From [Leptolyngbya] sp. JSC-1 (GTDB lineage: Bacteria > Cyanobacteriota > Cyanobacteriia > Elainellales > Elainellaceae), in the NCBI GenBank assembly GCA_000733415.1, contig KL662191.1, positions 1,404,676 to 1,468,675 on the forward strand: a stretch of DNA of 64,000 nucleotides, given 5' to 3'. The first letter of the stretch is position 1. Each line of letters opens with the position of its first letter. Positions 1-8,048 of the stretch are shown here, piece after piece. The notes under the pieces are model-generated. The model was not told where the DNA came from and made no database searches. It saw only the letters and a program-made list of their open reading frames with translations. Made by a program: the position numbers and the translations under genes.

Positions 1-174
1 ATCTACCACGCCGAATCCACCGCCAAGCTGATCGAAGCCTATGCCGTTACGCCAGAGCAGCAAGCTGAAGTGAAACAGGTAGCCGAAACGGCAGCGACTG
101 CCCTGTGGCAATTCCTTGACGGAGTATACGAAACCTACTGTCAAGACATTGCGGCTGAGAAAGCAGCGGCTTAG
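1..174 (+). CDS. C-terminal end of an unknown protein (5' cut by window)
   Basis: The first 57 codons are open and end at TAG 172-174. The visible residues are alpha-helical and rich in Ala, Glu and Gln, with the stretch ALWQFLDGVYETYC near the end and a short Ala/Lys tail. The pattern of a late helix with W..FLD..Y loosely recalls the last helix of TenA or iron-containing redox enzymes with a heme-oxygenase-like fold, but that is only an impression from a short segment. No start, ligands or domain boundary can be seen. Codon use and the clean stop make this a real gene end rather than a chance frame. Confidence 0.6.
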   Translation: MYHAESTAKLIEAYAVTPEQQAEVKQVAETAATALWQFLDGVYETYCQDIAAEKAAA

Positions 175-288
175 ATTGACCTGACTTGAGAATGCTCAGG
201 TATCGTTTCGATTCTCGTTTCTGATACTTGAGCATTTATCTTCAAATTTTCAATTAATTGTGCAATATTTGCAGCCTTTTGAATGAGG

Positions 289-1190
289 CTATCCATAGAT
301 TATATGTCCTCTTAGCTCATTAAGCGCTGTATTTCTAACAATTCCAATTAAATCACCCGGAATGACATTAGTAATGGCTTCCATTAGCTGGTTGGGATTA
401 GATGTAAGAGGAACAACGGCACCCATACCAATGTCATTGCCTCTACTTTTTCAGTGCCATAGACCACATAAACAGGATCAAAGGTACTGGATTCCAAGCG
501 AGCGTAAAACCCACGAATTCAGGGAGGTCTGGCTTGTACACCTTTCCCAGTAGAGGGATCGGCAATCAAAACCCCTTCAAAGATTTAGCTCGGAAGGATT
601 GGGTTGCTAAATTCACCTGAGAAAGTGCAAATATACTTTGCGCAATTCAGGATCGGCATTAACCGGTGCTTGACTTTGATCTCCACCACTACTAACCCGA
701 GCGCTTTATAGTCAACACCCTCACCCCTCACCCCTCACCCCTCACCCCTCACCCCTCACCCCTCACCCCTCACCCCTCACCCCTCACGGCAACGCTCGAA
801 CCAAAGCCATAAGGACTAGGAAAACCAAAACCGTAAACGAAGAAGCCCCGTTTCATACCCTGCGGCAACAGTTTAGCTTGATGCATCCATCTTCTTGTTT
901 TCACATCCTGCTCATACAAATGAGCTGCACCGACTGGATAGGGGGCAAGGATGCTGCGTTCGCTAGAAGCCCCAACCAGGATTCTGCCGCCATCAATGGC
1001 AACCGCATGTCCAAATCCCTCTGTCTCATAACCCAACTCTTGAGTAGACAACAATGCCTGATGCTGCCAAGTATTGGTTTGAGCAGAGCGGACAAACACA
1101 TCGACACTGCCTCCTAGTTCTTCTCGTCCCACGACAATGGTGTTGCCCTCAATTGGGTGCGTTCTCAGTTTTTAATCTGCGAAACCTTGA
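289..1190 (-). pseudogene. Decayed FG-GAP-type repeat protein remains
   Basis: Reading the minus strand there is protein-like sequence broken by stops and frame changes. Between about 1170 and 788 one frame gives IEGNTIVVGREE, then GFGHAVAIDGGRILVGASS and a second start YGFGSSVAV, the spacing and wording of FG-GAP (integrin-alpha-like) repeats of secreted cyanobacterial proteins. The second repeat runs directly into the heptamer array at 714-787. Beyond the array, short frames give APVNADPELRKVYLHF, IADPSTGKGVQARPPEF, ARLESSTFDPVYVVYG and finally PGDLIGIVRNTALNELRGH, ending at a TAG at 289-291. No continuous frame or start joins these pieces. Whether all belong to one gene is inference; only the FG-GAP part is recognisable. 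Confidence 0.5.
714..787. repeat. Heptamer tandem repeat (TCACCCC)n
   Basis: About nine and a half perfect copies of the 7-base unit TCACCCC run from 721 to 787, with a degenerate start from 714. It interrupts the decayed FG-GAP frame. Short tandemly repeated heptamers of this type are common between genes of filamentous cyanobacteria. A second array of a related purine-rich heptamer lies at 10003-10044. Confidence 0.95.
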
Positions 1191-1355
1191 GTAGAAATAC
1201 TCCATTCTGTGATGCCGATGGCAATCGAACCGAATTTGGTGCTGTACAAGTTGAGTACCGTCCTACCGAACCGATAACTAATCAACCAGCTTTGACCTGA
1301 CGCCTGACTCCTAACCCCTGCTACAATTTAGTACAAACATCCTACTCTACCAATC

Positions 1356-1934
1356 ATGACCATCGAAATTTGCCGCTGCGATTGGGTGCATGACGATCCG
1401 CTAGAAATCGCCTACCATGACCTTGAGTGGGGCGTGCCAGTGCATGACGATAGACGCCTGTTTGAATTCCTGATTTTAGAAGGAGCACAAGCCGGGCTGA
1501 GTTGGATTACGATTTTGCGCAAGCGAGAATCCTACCGAGCTGCATTTGATCAGTTTGATCCAGAGAAAATAGTCCGTTACGATGACGCTAAAATCACGGA
1601 ACTGTTGGCCAATCCGGGGATTGTGCGCAATCGGCTCAAGGTTGCCGCTGCCATACAAAATGCCCGCGCTTACTTAACCATCCAAGAGCAGTTTGGCAGT
1701 TTTGACGCCTATATCTGGCAATTCGTAGAGGAAAAACCAATTATCAACGCCTGGAAAACGCTGGCCGAAGTTCCGGCTGAAACGGCTGAATCTAAAGCCA
1801 TGAGCCGAGATCTACGGCAACGCGGATTTAAATTTGTGGGGTCAACCATCTGCTATGCTTTCATGCAGGCTTGCGGTTTAGTCAATGATCACCTAGTTGA
1901 CTGTTTTCGGTATCAAGAGATTAATCGTTTTTGA
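1356..1934 (+). CDS. tag: DNA-3-methyladenine glycosylase I
   Basis: This 192-residue protein removes 3-methyladenine from alkylated DNA, starting base-excision repair in the cytoplasm. The length and sequence fit the Tag family. It opens with CRCDWV, then YHDLEWGVPVHDDRRLFEFLILEGAQAGLSW, which holds the family's active-site Glu and base-pocket aromatic residues. The C-terminal NDHLVDC supplies the His and Cys which, with the N-terminal Cys and His, bind the structural zinc in E. coli Tag. The ATG at 1356 is the only good start; no strong ribosome binding site precedes it. It stands alone, convergent with the glutamine synthetase gene 12 bases away. Confidence 0.95.
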   Translation: MTIEICRCDWVHDDPLEIAYHDLEWGVPVHDDRRLFEFLILEGAQAGLSWITILRKRESYRAAFDQFDPEKIVRYDDAKITELLANPGIVRNRLKVAAAIQNARAYLTIQEQFGSFDAYIWQFVEEKPIINAWKTLAEVPAETAESKAMSRDLRQRGFKFVGSTICYAFMQACGLVNDHLVDCFRYQEINRF

Positions 1935-1946
1935 CTCTAGTTGTTA

Positions 1947-3272
1947 TCAAACATTGATATACTGACTCACTTCCCAGGAAGTCACCTCAGCATTATGGGC
2001 ATCCCACTCTTGATATTTGAAATCCAGATAGGTTTTAGCGGCAGCGTCTCCTAACGTTTGCATCAACAGTTCATCTTTTTCTAGACTACGCAATGCTTCT
2101 AGTAAACTACTCGGCAATGTTTGCAGATCGGTAAACTCAGAACCGCGGACAAACATATTTTCATCGAGACGATCACCGGCACTGAGATTTTTGTTGATTC
2201 CCTCTAAACCAGCCGCCAGCAAACCAGCCTGAGCCAGATAGAGCGTAGCAGCACCATCCACCAGACGACATTCAAACCGGCCCTTATCGGGAATACGGAT
2301 CATGTGGGTGCGGTTGTTGCCACCGTAAGACAAATAGCGCGGACTCCAGGTACTGCCAGATGTAGTCATGGTCGCACCTAAACGACGGTAGGAATTAATC
2401 GTAGGCGCACACAGAGCCGCCAATCCCCTGGCATGGTTCAATACCCCAGCCAAAAAGCCATAGCCCAAGTTAGACAGCCCCATTTCATCGGTTTCATCGG
2501 AAAAAGCATTACTGCCGTTATTCCACAAACTCATGTGCACATGGGCACCATTTCCCGTCAGGTGGCTGAAGGGTTTTGGCATAAACGAGGCTGTTAACCC
2601 GCGTTGTTCAGCTAGAGTTTTCACCATATACTTGAAAAACACATGCCGATCTGCCGTCGTTAACGCATCGCTGTAGGTCCAGTTTAATTCAAATTGTCCG
2701 TTGGCATCTTCGTGATCGCACTGGTAGGGTTCCCAGCCCAGTTGTTCCATATAGCTCACTAGGGTTGCAATCAAATCAAACTGGCGCATCAGATTGAGCT
2801 GGTCATAGCAAGGCCGAGTTGCTGTATCCAACGAATCCGCAACCGTATAGCCCTGCTCGGTTTTTTTGAGTAACAGAAACTCCGCTTCTACTCCAGTTTT
2901 GTAGGCATAGCCTAATGCTTCACACTGCTGAAGCATTCTCTTGAAAATCACCCGTGGCGCTGCCGCAAACGGTTCACCGTTCATATAGACATCGCTAGCC
3001 ACCCAGCCCACATTTGGCTGCCAAGGCAACACAATTAGCGAATTAGGGTCGGGAATGGCAGCGATATCGGGGACCTCAGGACCCAACCCCAAGTTCGAGG
3101 CAAAGGGTGCAAAAAACGCGCCTTCCACCTCAACGGCAGCAATCTTACTGGCTGGAACCAACTTGGCGCGAGTTCCCCCTAGCAAGTCAGTGTAGGAGAC
3201 TAAGAAAAACTCCAGACCCAGCGCTTTGGCCTGCTCAACCAAGCTTTGCGATTTTGGTAAGGTTCCAACCAT
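1947..3272 (-). CDS. Glutamine synthetase, type III-like (GlnT group)
   Basis: A 441-residue member of the glutamine synthetase superfamily with the usual beta-grasp N-terminal and catalytic C-terminal domains. Visible catalytic-site features include TGVEAEFLLL (metal-binding Glu), GNGAHVHMSLW (ATP/metal-binding His), NSYRRLGA and the RIPDKGRFECRLVDGAA segment. Length and wording fit the type III-like glutamate-ammonia ligase group rather than the roughly 470-residue GlnA or the 720-residue GlnN of cyanobacteria. Members of this group may also make gamma-glutamylmethylamide or other gamma-glutamyl amides, so the amine used is not certain. An NtcA-type palindrome lies about 90 bases upstream, suggesting nitrogen control. 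Confidence 0.85.
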   Translation of the reverse strand: MVGTLPKSQSLVEQAKALGLEFFLVSYTDLLGGTRAKLVPASKIAAVEVEGAFFAPFASNLGLGPEVPDIAAIPDPNSLIVLPWQPNVGWVASDVYMNGEPFAAAPRVIFKRMLQQCEALGYAYKTGVEAEFLLLKKTEQGYTVADSLDTATRPCYDQLNLMRQFDLIATLVSYMEQLGWEPYQCDHEDANGQFELNWTYSDALTTADRHVFFKYMVKTLAEQRGLTASFMPKPFSHLTGNGAHVHMSLWNNGSNAFSDETDEMGLSNLGYGFLAGVLNHARGLAALCAPTINSYRRLGATMTTSGSTWSPRYLSYGGNNRTHMIRIPDKGRFECRLVDGAATLYLAQAGLLAAGLEGINKNLSAGDRLDENMFVRGSEFTDLQTLPSSLLEALRSLEKDELLMQTLGDAAAKTYLDFKYQEWDAHNAEVTSWEVSQYINV

Positions 3273-3363
3273 AGGAGTAGCTAAGTGGCTAATAACGGCT
3301 AAACACAGTCTGTGGCTTTTAGACAGATAGCTTTCAGTAAAACAACCTTAATGCGGAAAAATT

Positions 3364-3377
3364 GTATGACTCGATAC
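3364..3377 (-). promoter_or_regulatory. NtcA-type box upstream of the glutamine synthetase gene
   Basis: The sequence GTATGACTCGATAC matches the NtcA consensus GTA-N8-TAC exactly. It lies 92 bases upstream of the minus-strand glutamine synthetase start. A clear TAN3T -10 box is not present at the canonical 22-23 base distance; a weaker TAAGGT occurs nearer. The box is palindromic, so it could also act on the small plus-strand gene at 3508. Confidence 0.5.
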
Positions 3378-3507
3378 CTAATCTCAGCCGATCGATCGAT
3401 TAAAGATCTAATCAATTCAGTAGGATTCATTCAGAATCAATGTTGCTAAAGCCTTCTAGTCACAGACTTACTAGTCACAGACCTTAACAGCCGCACAGAG
3501 AATAGCT

Positions 3508-3765
3508 ATGAACCAGAAAGTCGAGCTTAAAACCTTTACCCAGGAAGAGGTGCTGCTAGCTGCGGAAACCTTAAACACGGCAGGGATCGGCAAACGCCGA
3601 ATCATGCTCACCTCCGAAAGCTTTTCAGCCCTAGAAGACCAGATCCGACAATTGCCCAACACTCCCGGTTTACCACCTGGCGAAATCGTGCCCGGCGTCG
3701 GAGGCTACCTCTACAACATTCCAGTCTTTGTCGATCCCAACAACGACGGAAATTACATGATTTGA
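3508..3765 (+). CDS. Small protein of unknown function (85 aa)
   Basis: I do not recognise this family. The protein begins with a helical, charged half (TQEEVLLAAETLNTAGIGKRRIMLTSESF) and ends in a Pro/Gly-rich half (PGLPPGEIVPGVGGYLYNIPVFVDPNNDGNYMI). It has no signal peptide, membrane span or Cys. The GGYLYNIPVFVDPN wording recalls a beta-strand edge of a larger domain, so it may be a remnant or a stand-alone small domain. It is transcribed away from the glutamine synthetase gene and convergent with the REC-EAL gene, ending 15 bases before it. Codon use looks normal for the window, which supports a real gene. Confidence 0.6.
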   Translation: MNQKVELKTFTQEEVLLAAETLNTAGIGKRRIMLTSESFSALEDQIRQLPNTPGLPPGEIVPGVGGYLYNIPVFVDPNNDGNYMI

Positions 3766-3779
3766 GCACCCATCTACTC

Positions 3780-5060
3780 TTACAGCCTGCGATCACTGCG
3801 CACCCAGTCGGCAAACTGATCGGCAGTCAATGCTTCACTGAACAGAAAGCCCTGCATTTCGTCGCAGGCATGTTCTCGCAAAAAGGCCAACTCTGCGGCG
3901 GTTTCTACGCCTTCAGCCACTACTCGCAGATTCATCTGACGAGACATGGAAATAATCGCAATCGCAATGGCGCTATTTTTAGCGTTGGAGTCAATGTTGC
4001 GCACAAAGGAGCGATCCAGTTTGAGGGTGTCGAAGGGCAAGCGATGCAGATGGCTGAGGCAAGAGTAGCCCGTACCAAAATCATCCATGGCAATTTGCAG
4101 GCCCATCTCCTTCAGCCCTTGCAATTGCTGGGAAGCCATTTCAATGTCTTCGATCAGCGTACTTTCGGTGAGTTCGAGTTCCAACCTTTGGGGATCGAGA
4201 CCCGTAGTGTGCAGGATGCGTTGAATTTGCTGGTAGAGATGGGGCTGTTTGAGCTGATAACCCGATAGGTTCACCGCGATGGTCAAATCGTCTAACCCGA
4301 CCTGTTGCCATGCCTTGAGCTGTCGGCAAGCGGTCTGCAAAACCCATTTTCCCAATGGCTCGATCAAACCTGTGACTTCCGCAATAGGAATAAACTGAGC
4401 TGGCGACACGAGGCCACGAGTGGGATGCTGCCAACGAACCAGTGCTTCTGCTCCGACGATCCGGCCTGAGAGCAACTCCACCCTAGGCTGATACACTAGA
4501 TGGCATTCCTGTCGATCCAGTGCCCGCCGCAGATCCATTTCTAGACCAAGATCCTGCTCAAGGGCTGCTTTTGGACGCGCCAAGACTTCACAATTAATCA
4601 GCGAATGCAGGTAGTTGAGCTGGTCTTCAGCCGCTCGCAGTTGAGCCGCATAGCGCACCCGGTCAGCAGCCACCGATCGATGTTTTTGCAGCGCTACTTC
4701 AATGGTTGTCTTCAGGTCATGGGGCTTAAAGGGTTTGACCAAGTAGCCATAGGGATCGGTTTGTTTCGCTCGTTCCAGGGTTTTATCGTCGGCGTAGGCC
4801 GTCATGTAGATCACAGGCAGATGACATTGAGCATTGATAGCACTAGCAGCCCGGACACCATCAATCTCGCCTTGCAGCATAATGTCCATCAAGATCAAAT
4901 CTGGCCGAGTTTGGGCAGCCTCAGCAACAGCGGCTTCACCAGAATCAACAATGGCAACAACCAGATAGCCTTGCTGATTGAGATGTCGAGCAATGTTTTC
5001 TGCGACAATTAGTTCATCCTCAGCAATGAGAATTTTGGGTGGAGTCGCGGGAGCAGTCAT
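3780..5060 (-). CDS. Response regulator with EAL phosphodiesterase domain
   Basis: This 426-residue protein joins an N-terminal receiver domain (about 10-125, with acidic EDE pair, phospho-acceptor Asp in LILMDIML, and YLVKPF Lys) to a C-terminal EAL domain (about 175-420). The EAL domain carries the motifs of active c-di-GMP phosphodiesterases: EALVRW, the Asn of AVNLSGYQL, Glu in LELTES, DDFGTGYS, Lys in LKLDRSFV, AEGVET and the final Glu in EMQGF. It should therefore break down c-di-GMP to pGpG under control of a histidine kinase not encoded nearby. A GAGGAT ribosome binding site precedes the ATG at 5060. Confidence 0.93.
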   Translation of the reverse strand: MTAPATPPKILIAEDELIVAENIARHLNQQGYLVVAIVDSGEAAVAEAAQTRPDLILMDIMLQGEIDGVRAASAINAQCHLPVIYMTAYADDKTLERAKQTDPYGYLVKPFKPHDLKTTIEVALQKHRSVAADRVRYAAQLRAAEDQLNYLHSLINCEVLARPKAALEQDLGLEMDLRRALDRQECHLVYQPRVELLSGRIVGAEALVRWQHPTRGLVSPAQFIPIAEVTGLIEPLGKWVLQTACRQLKAWQQVGLDDLTIAVNLSGYQLKQPHLYQQIQRILHTTGLDPQRLELELTESTLIEDIEMASQQLQGLKEMGLQIAMDDFGTGYSCLSHLHRLPFDTLKLDRSFVRNIDSNAKNSAIAIAIISMSRQMNLRVVAEGVETAAELAFLREHACDEMQGFLFSEALTADQFADWVRSDRRL

Positions 5061-5625
5061 ATCAACCAGTTAATATCCTCGAATCTCGCAGTTTTCAACC
5101 CCTAAATTCAACCTCTACTTCCATTTCTCGCTGAGAAGCTGTTTGAAAAGGATCTTGTCGTCTGGATCCGCCCCCTTTTCTGGGATGCCCGCAGGGCCAT
5201 AATCCCCTAGAATGGGGGACTTTGGACAGCGACGGTTCGGGAAAGTCCCCCCGAATGGGGGACGCAGGGGGTTTTTCAAACGGATTCTGAAACTCAGCTC
5301 CTAGATGTTGAAAACCGGCTAGTGTCACCATTAGCACATCGTGGTCATTATCACTGAGGCTAGTTTTCCCGCAAATTGGTTTCAATCAACCAAGCGGCAA
5401 TTGAGGAGCAAAACCTACGGAATTTACGGAATCTGCGGACGACAGACCCAAAAACAGTCGAGTTGGCGGATGGGCTAACTTGCCGCCTGGATATTCAATG
5501 AGATACAACTCTGAAAGTGTAGGGTGCACCTCAACTGCTCAGTATTTCATTGCTGCATCTCGTTTTTTTGCATCTCAGTTTTTTGCATCTCAGTTTTTTG
5601 CATCCCATTATCCACCTTGTCTCAG
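5061..5625. other. Intergenic region with inverted-repeat element and 14-base tandem repeat
   Basis: No convincing gene lies here. At 5141-5281 there is a MITE-like element (listed separately). Just before the pentapeptide gene, about 5555-5605, the 14-base unit GTTTTTTGCATCTC occurs about three times with small variation. Short frames through these repeats are low in complexity and do not resemble proteins. Confidence 0.6.
5141..5281. repeat. MITE-like element with GTTTGAAAA terminal inverted repeats
   Basis: The segment is bounded by GTTTGAAAA (5141-5149) and its reverse complement TTTTCAAAC (5273-5281). Inside it are two GGGGGAC blocks in similar context (CTAGAATGGGGGAC and CCGAATGGGGGAC) with CCCC-rich partners, giving strong folding potential. 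It encodes nothing recognisable. Size, boundaries and internal GC-rich repeats fit a small non-autonomous repeat of the type dispersed in cyanobacterial genomes, but no second copy is in this window. Confidence 0.5.
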
Positions 5626-6717
5626 ATGAATCCACCGCGCCACTCTTCTGAATCGAATCCATCGAACCGGTTTGTTCCGCCCAGTCGCAAGCCGCGATTT
5701 AGCTTTTTTCCAGGGCTGCGAACCCGGATTAACCTCTGGCGTGGTAAAAAAAACCTCAGCGGTGCAAACCTGAGAGGCGCAAACCTAGGCCGGATGCATT
5801 TTATCGGCACATTACTACTGTGGGCCAATTTTGTCTGGGCCACCTTGCTGTGGATGTCGCTGACGGAAGCTCGATTTGTTGGAATTATTTTGATTTGGGC
5901 TAATCTGCTGTGGACCATTTTGGTTTGGATCAACCTGCGGGAAACCAACACTCAGCAGATGGGCAGTTGGCTGAAGAACATTATTCTGGTTGGGATTATT
6001 CTGATTTGGACGACGCTGATCTGGTCGATTGTGGTCGTAGACGAATCGAACTATTCATTTCTGGTCTGGGCTAACCCCAATATGGCGTTTATCCTTTGGG
6101 CGCTGCTCAGCAAAGTCGATCTGAGCGATGCCGACCTCAGCCACACCGATCTGAGTCGAGCCAACCTGAGCCGAGTCGATTTGCGAGATGCTAACCTGAC
6201 CCACGCCTACCTACAAAAAGCCAACTTGCGTGAAGCCGTTCTCCGGGGCGCGAATCTGAGCCATGCCGACCTGCGCGGCGCTGACCTGAGTGATGCGGAC
6301 CTGCAAGAGGCGGTCTTGTTTGGGGCCAATTTGAGTGGGGCTGACCTCAGCGACGCCAACCTTAGCGGCACCGATTTGCGCGAAGCCGAACTGCACCGAA
6401 CCAACCTGAGTGCTGCTAATTTAAGCTGGGCAAGGCTGAGTCGAACCAATTTAAGCTGGGCCAATTTAAGCTGGGCCAATTTGGGCCGGGCCAAGTTGAC
6501 AAATGCCACACTCAACGATTCAGACCTCAGCGGTGCCGATTTTCGGGAAGCCACCCTTCATGGTGCCACTATGAACCGTGTAGACCTGAGTGCCATTTTG
6601 GTCAAAGGGGCAAAATTTGGCCAGAACGAAGGCTTAAATAATAGCGATCGCATTAAGCTAAAAGCAAGAGGAGCTATCCTGGAAGGACGGATCAATCCAC
6701 TCAGGGATAACTCCTAA
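5626..6717 (+). CDS. Pentapeptide-repeat protein with hydrophobic, Trp-rich repeats
   Basis: A 363-residue protein of unknown function. After a basic N-terminus (to about 45), pentapeptide repeats begin as LSGAN, LRGAN, then become hydrophobic while keeping the five-residue register: LLWAN, FVWAT, LLWMS, FVGII, LIWAN, LLWTI, LVWIN (about 58-165). From VDLSDADLSHTDLS onward (about 165-335) they are ordinary A(D/N)LXX repeats. Pentapeptide repeats form a right-handed quadrilateral beta-helix; the first block would give it a greasy outer face. I chose the ATG at 5626 (MNPPRHSS) over an in-frame GTG at 5524, because the intervening codons are only translated DNA repeat. It stands alone. Confidence 0.85.
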   Translation: MNPPRHSSESNPSNRFVPPSRKPRFSFFPGLRTRINLWRGKKNLSGANLRGANLGRMHFIGTLLLWANFVWATLLWMSLTEARFVGIILIWANLLWTILVWINLRETNTQQMGSWLKNIILVGIILIWTTLIWSIVVVDESNYSFLVWANPNMAFILWALLSKVDLSDADLSHTDLSRANLSRVDLRDANLTHAYLQKANLREAVLRGANLSHADLRGADLSDADLQEAVLFGANLSGADLSDANLSGTDLREAELHRTNLSAANLSWARLSRTNLSWANLSWANLGRAKLTNATLNDSDLSGADFREATLHGATMNRVDLSAILVKGAKFGQNEGLNNSDRIKLKARGAILEGRINPLRDNS

Positions 6718-6752
6718 CTGATGCTACTAGGTCGATTCGTAGAGCAACCGAT

Positions 6753-7901
6753 TTAGGATTTTCCAGGTTCGTTTGCATGAATTAGCTCTGGCTCTGCCTC
6801 AAGCGACGGACGATTGATCATCTGTTGGACAGAAGGACGCTTTGAACGATCTAGGTCGGCCAGACGCGCCGGTTGACCCGTTTTGATCGACTCGTACAGC
6901 GCTTGAATGATCTGCACATCGATCAAGCCTTCTTGACCCGACGGCTCAGGATCTTTGTTTTGCAGAATACAGTCCGAGAAGTAAATGAATTCGGCTGCCA
7001 ACTGGTCATGACCGGCAAAGGATTGTTCTTCTGTTTCACCTTCAACCGTAATTCGGTGGCTAATCTCACCCTGCCAAGTATAGGCCGGTTCAACCTGCAA
7101 GTCGCCTTGTGTACCAATCACCCGATAGCTCGATGCCTTTGCCGCGCCAAAGCTAACCGTAAACGTGGCTAGCCGGTCCTGAGGAAAGCGCAGGATGGCA
7201 CTGACCATTTCGTCTACTTCTTTGAAGCGCGCTTCGCCGTTATTGGCACTAGTGGCAAACACTTCAATGGGGTCATCCTGAAACAAATAGCGGGAAGCAT
7301 TGATGCAGTAAATGCCGATATCATCCAGTACACCGCCACCTACTTCTTTACGTAACCGGATATTATCCTCATCCTTCACCTGTTGCGTAAACACCGAATT
7401 AAAGATGCGCGGTTCGCCAATTTTACCGGATTTGATTACTTCAATCGCCCGCAGATTTGCTTCCTCTAGGTGCAGACGATAGGCAATCATCAGCTTCACG
7501 TTATTATCCCGGCAAACTCGAATCATCGCCTCGCAGTCTTCTGGCGTCACGGCCATTGGTTTTTCGCACAGTACATGGACACCCGCCTTCGCCGCCCGCT
7601 CAGTATATTCTCGATGCAGATGATTCGGCAGTGCAATATAAACCGCATCCACTTCATCGCTGTTCAGGCAAGCTTCATAGTCATCATAGGAATAGGTTTT
7701 AGCAATCCCATACTGCTGACCCAGTTCCTGTCGTTTCACTTCGTCATCGGAAACCAAGGCCACCAGCTCCGAGTTTTCTGCATGGGTAAAGGAGGGTAGC
7801 GCTGCCGCTTGCGCAAACCATCCTAAGCCAACCACCGCATAGCGGATTTTTTTGGCGTTTGTTGAATTATTTTTGGGTGTAGCTTGAGTAGATGTCGCCA
7901 T
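6753..7901 (-). CDS. Gfo/Idh/MocA family oxidoreductase
   Basis: A 382-residue NAD(P)-dependent sugar or sugar-like dehydrogenase of the glucose-fructose oxidoreductase family. The N-terminal Rossmann fold has the dinucleotide loop AVVGLGWFAQAA (about 23-35), followed by YIALPNHLH and the family signature HVLCEKPMA with the catalytic-site Lys (about 110-120). The C-terminal alpha/beta domain has GGGVLDDIGIY, with the conserved Asp and Gly. The substrate cannot be read from sequence. An AGGAGG sits 14 bases before the ATG at 7901 with a closer AGGAA. The N-terminal 18 residues are a polar Ser/Thr/Asn leader, not a Tat signal, so it is probably cytoplasmic. Confidence 0.9.
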   Translation of the reverse strand: MATSTQATPKNNSTNAKKIRYAVVGLGWFAQAAALPSFTHAENSELVALVSDDEVKRQELGQQYGIAKTYSYDDYEACLNSDEVDAVYIALPNHLHREYTERAAKAGVHVLCEKPMAVTPEDCEAMIRVCRDNNVKLMIAYRLHLEEANLRAIEVIKSGKIGEPRIFNSVFTQQVKDEDNIRLRKEVGGGVLDDIGIYCINASRYLFQDDPIEVFATSANNGEARFKEVDEMVSAILRFPQDRLATFTVSFGAAKASSYRVIGTQGDLQVEPAYTWQGEISHRITVEGETEEQSFAGHDQLAAEFIYFSDCILQNKDPEPSGQEGLIDVQIIQALYESIKTGQPARLADLDRSKRPSVQQMINRPSLEAEPELIHANEPGKS

Positions 7902-8048
7902 AGTTCCTGTTTGCCTCCTGTCCTCTAGTCACCCCCATAGTAGGCAGGCAGTCCGTTTTGGTCGTCCAACCAATGAGGCAGAATTTTCAGCGAATTGGTC
8001 TACCAGAAGAGAGACCGCTGCAACACAACCCAGCTTTTTCACTGCGCT

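Noticed and set aside
714..787. CRISPR-like array
   Set aside because: Unit is seven bases with no spacers, so it is a simple tandem repeat.
3762..4268. 168-codon plus-strand frame
   Set aside because: Exactly antisense to the well-supported EAL domain.
5095..5385. 96-codon minus-strand frame
   Set aside because: It is a translation of the inverted-repeat element; composition (PHSRGLWPCGHPRKGGG) is not protein-like and no ribosome binding site is present.
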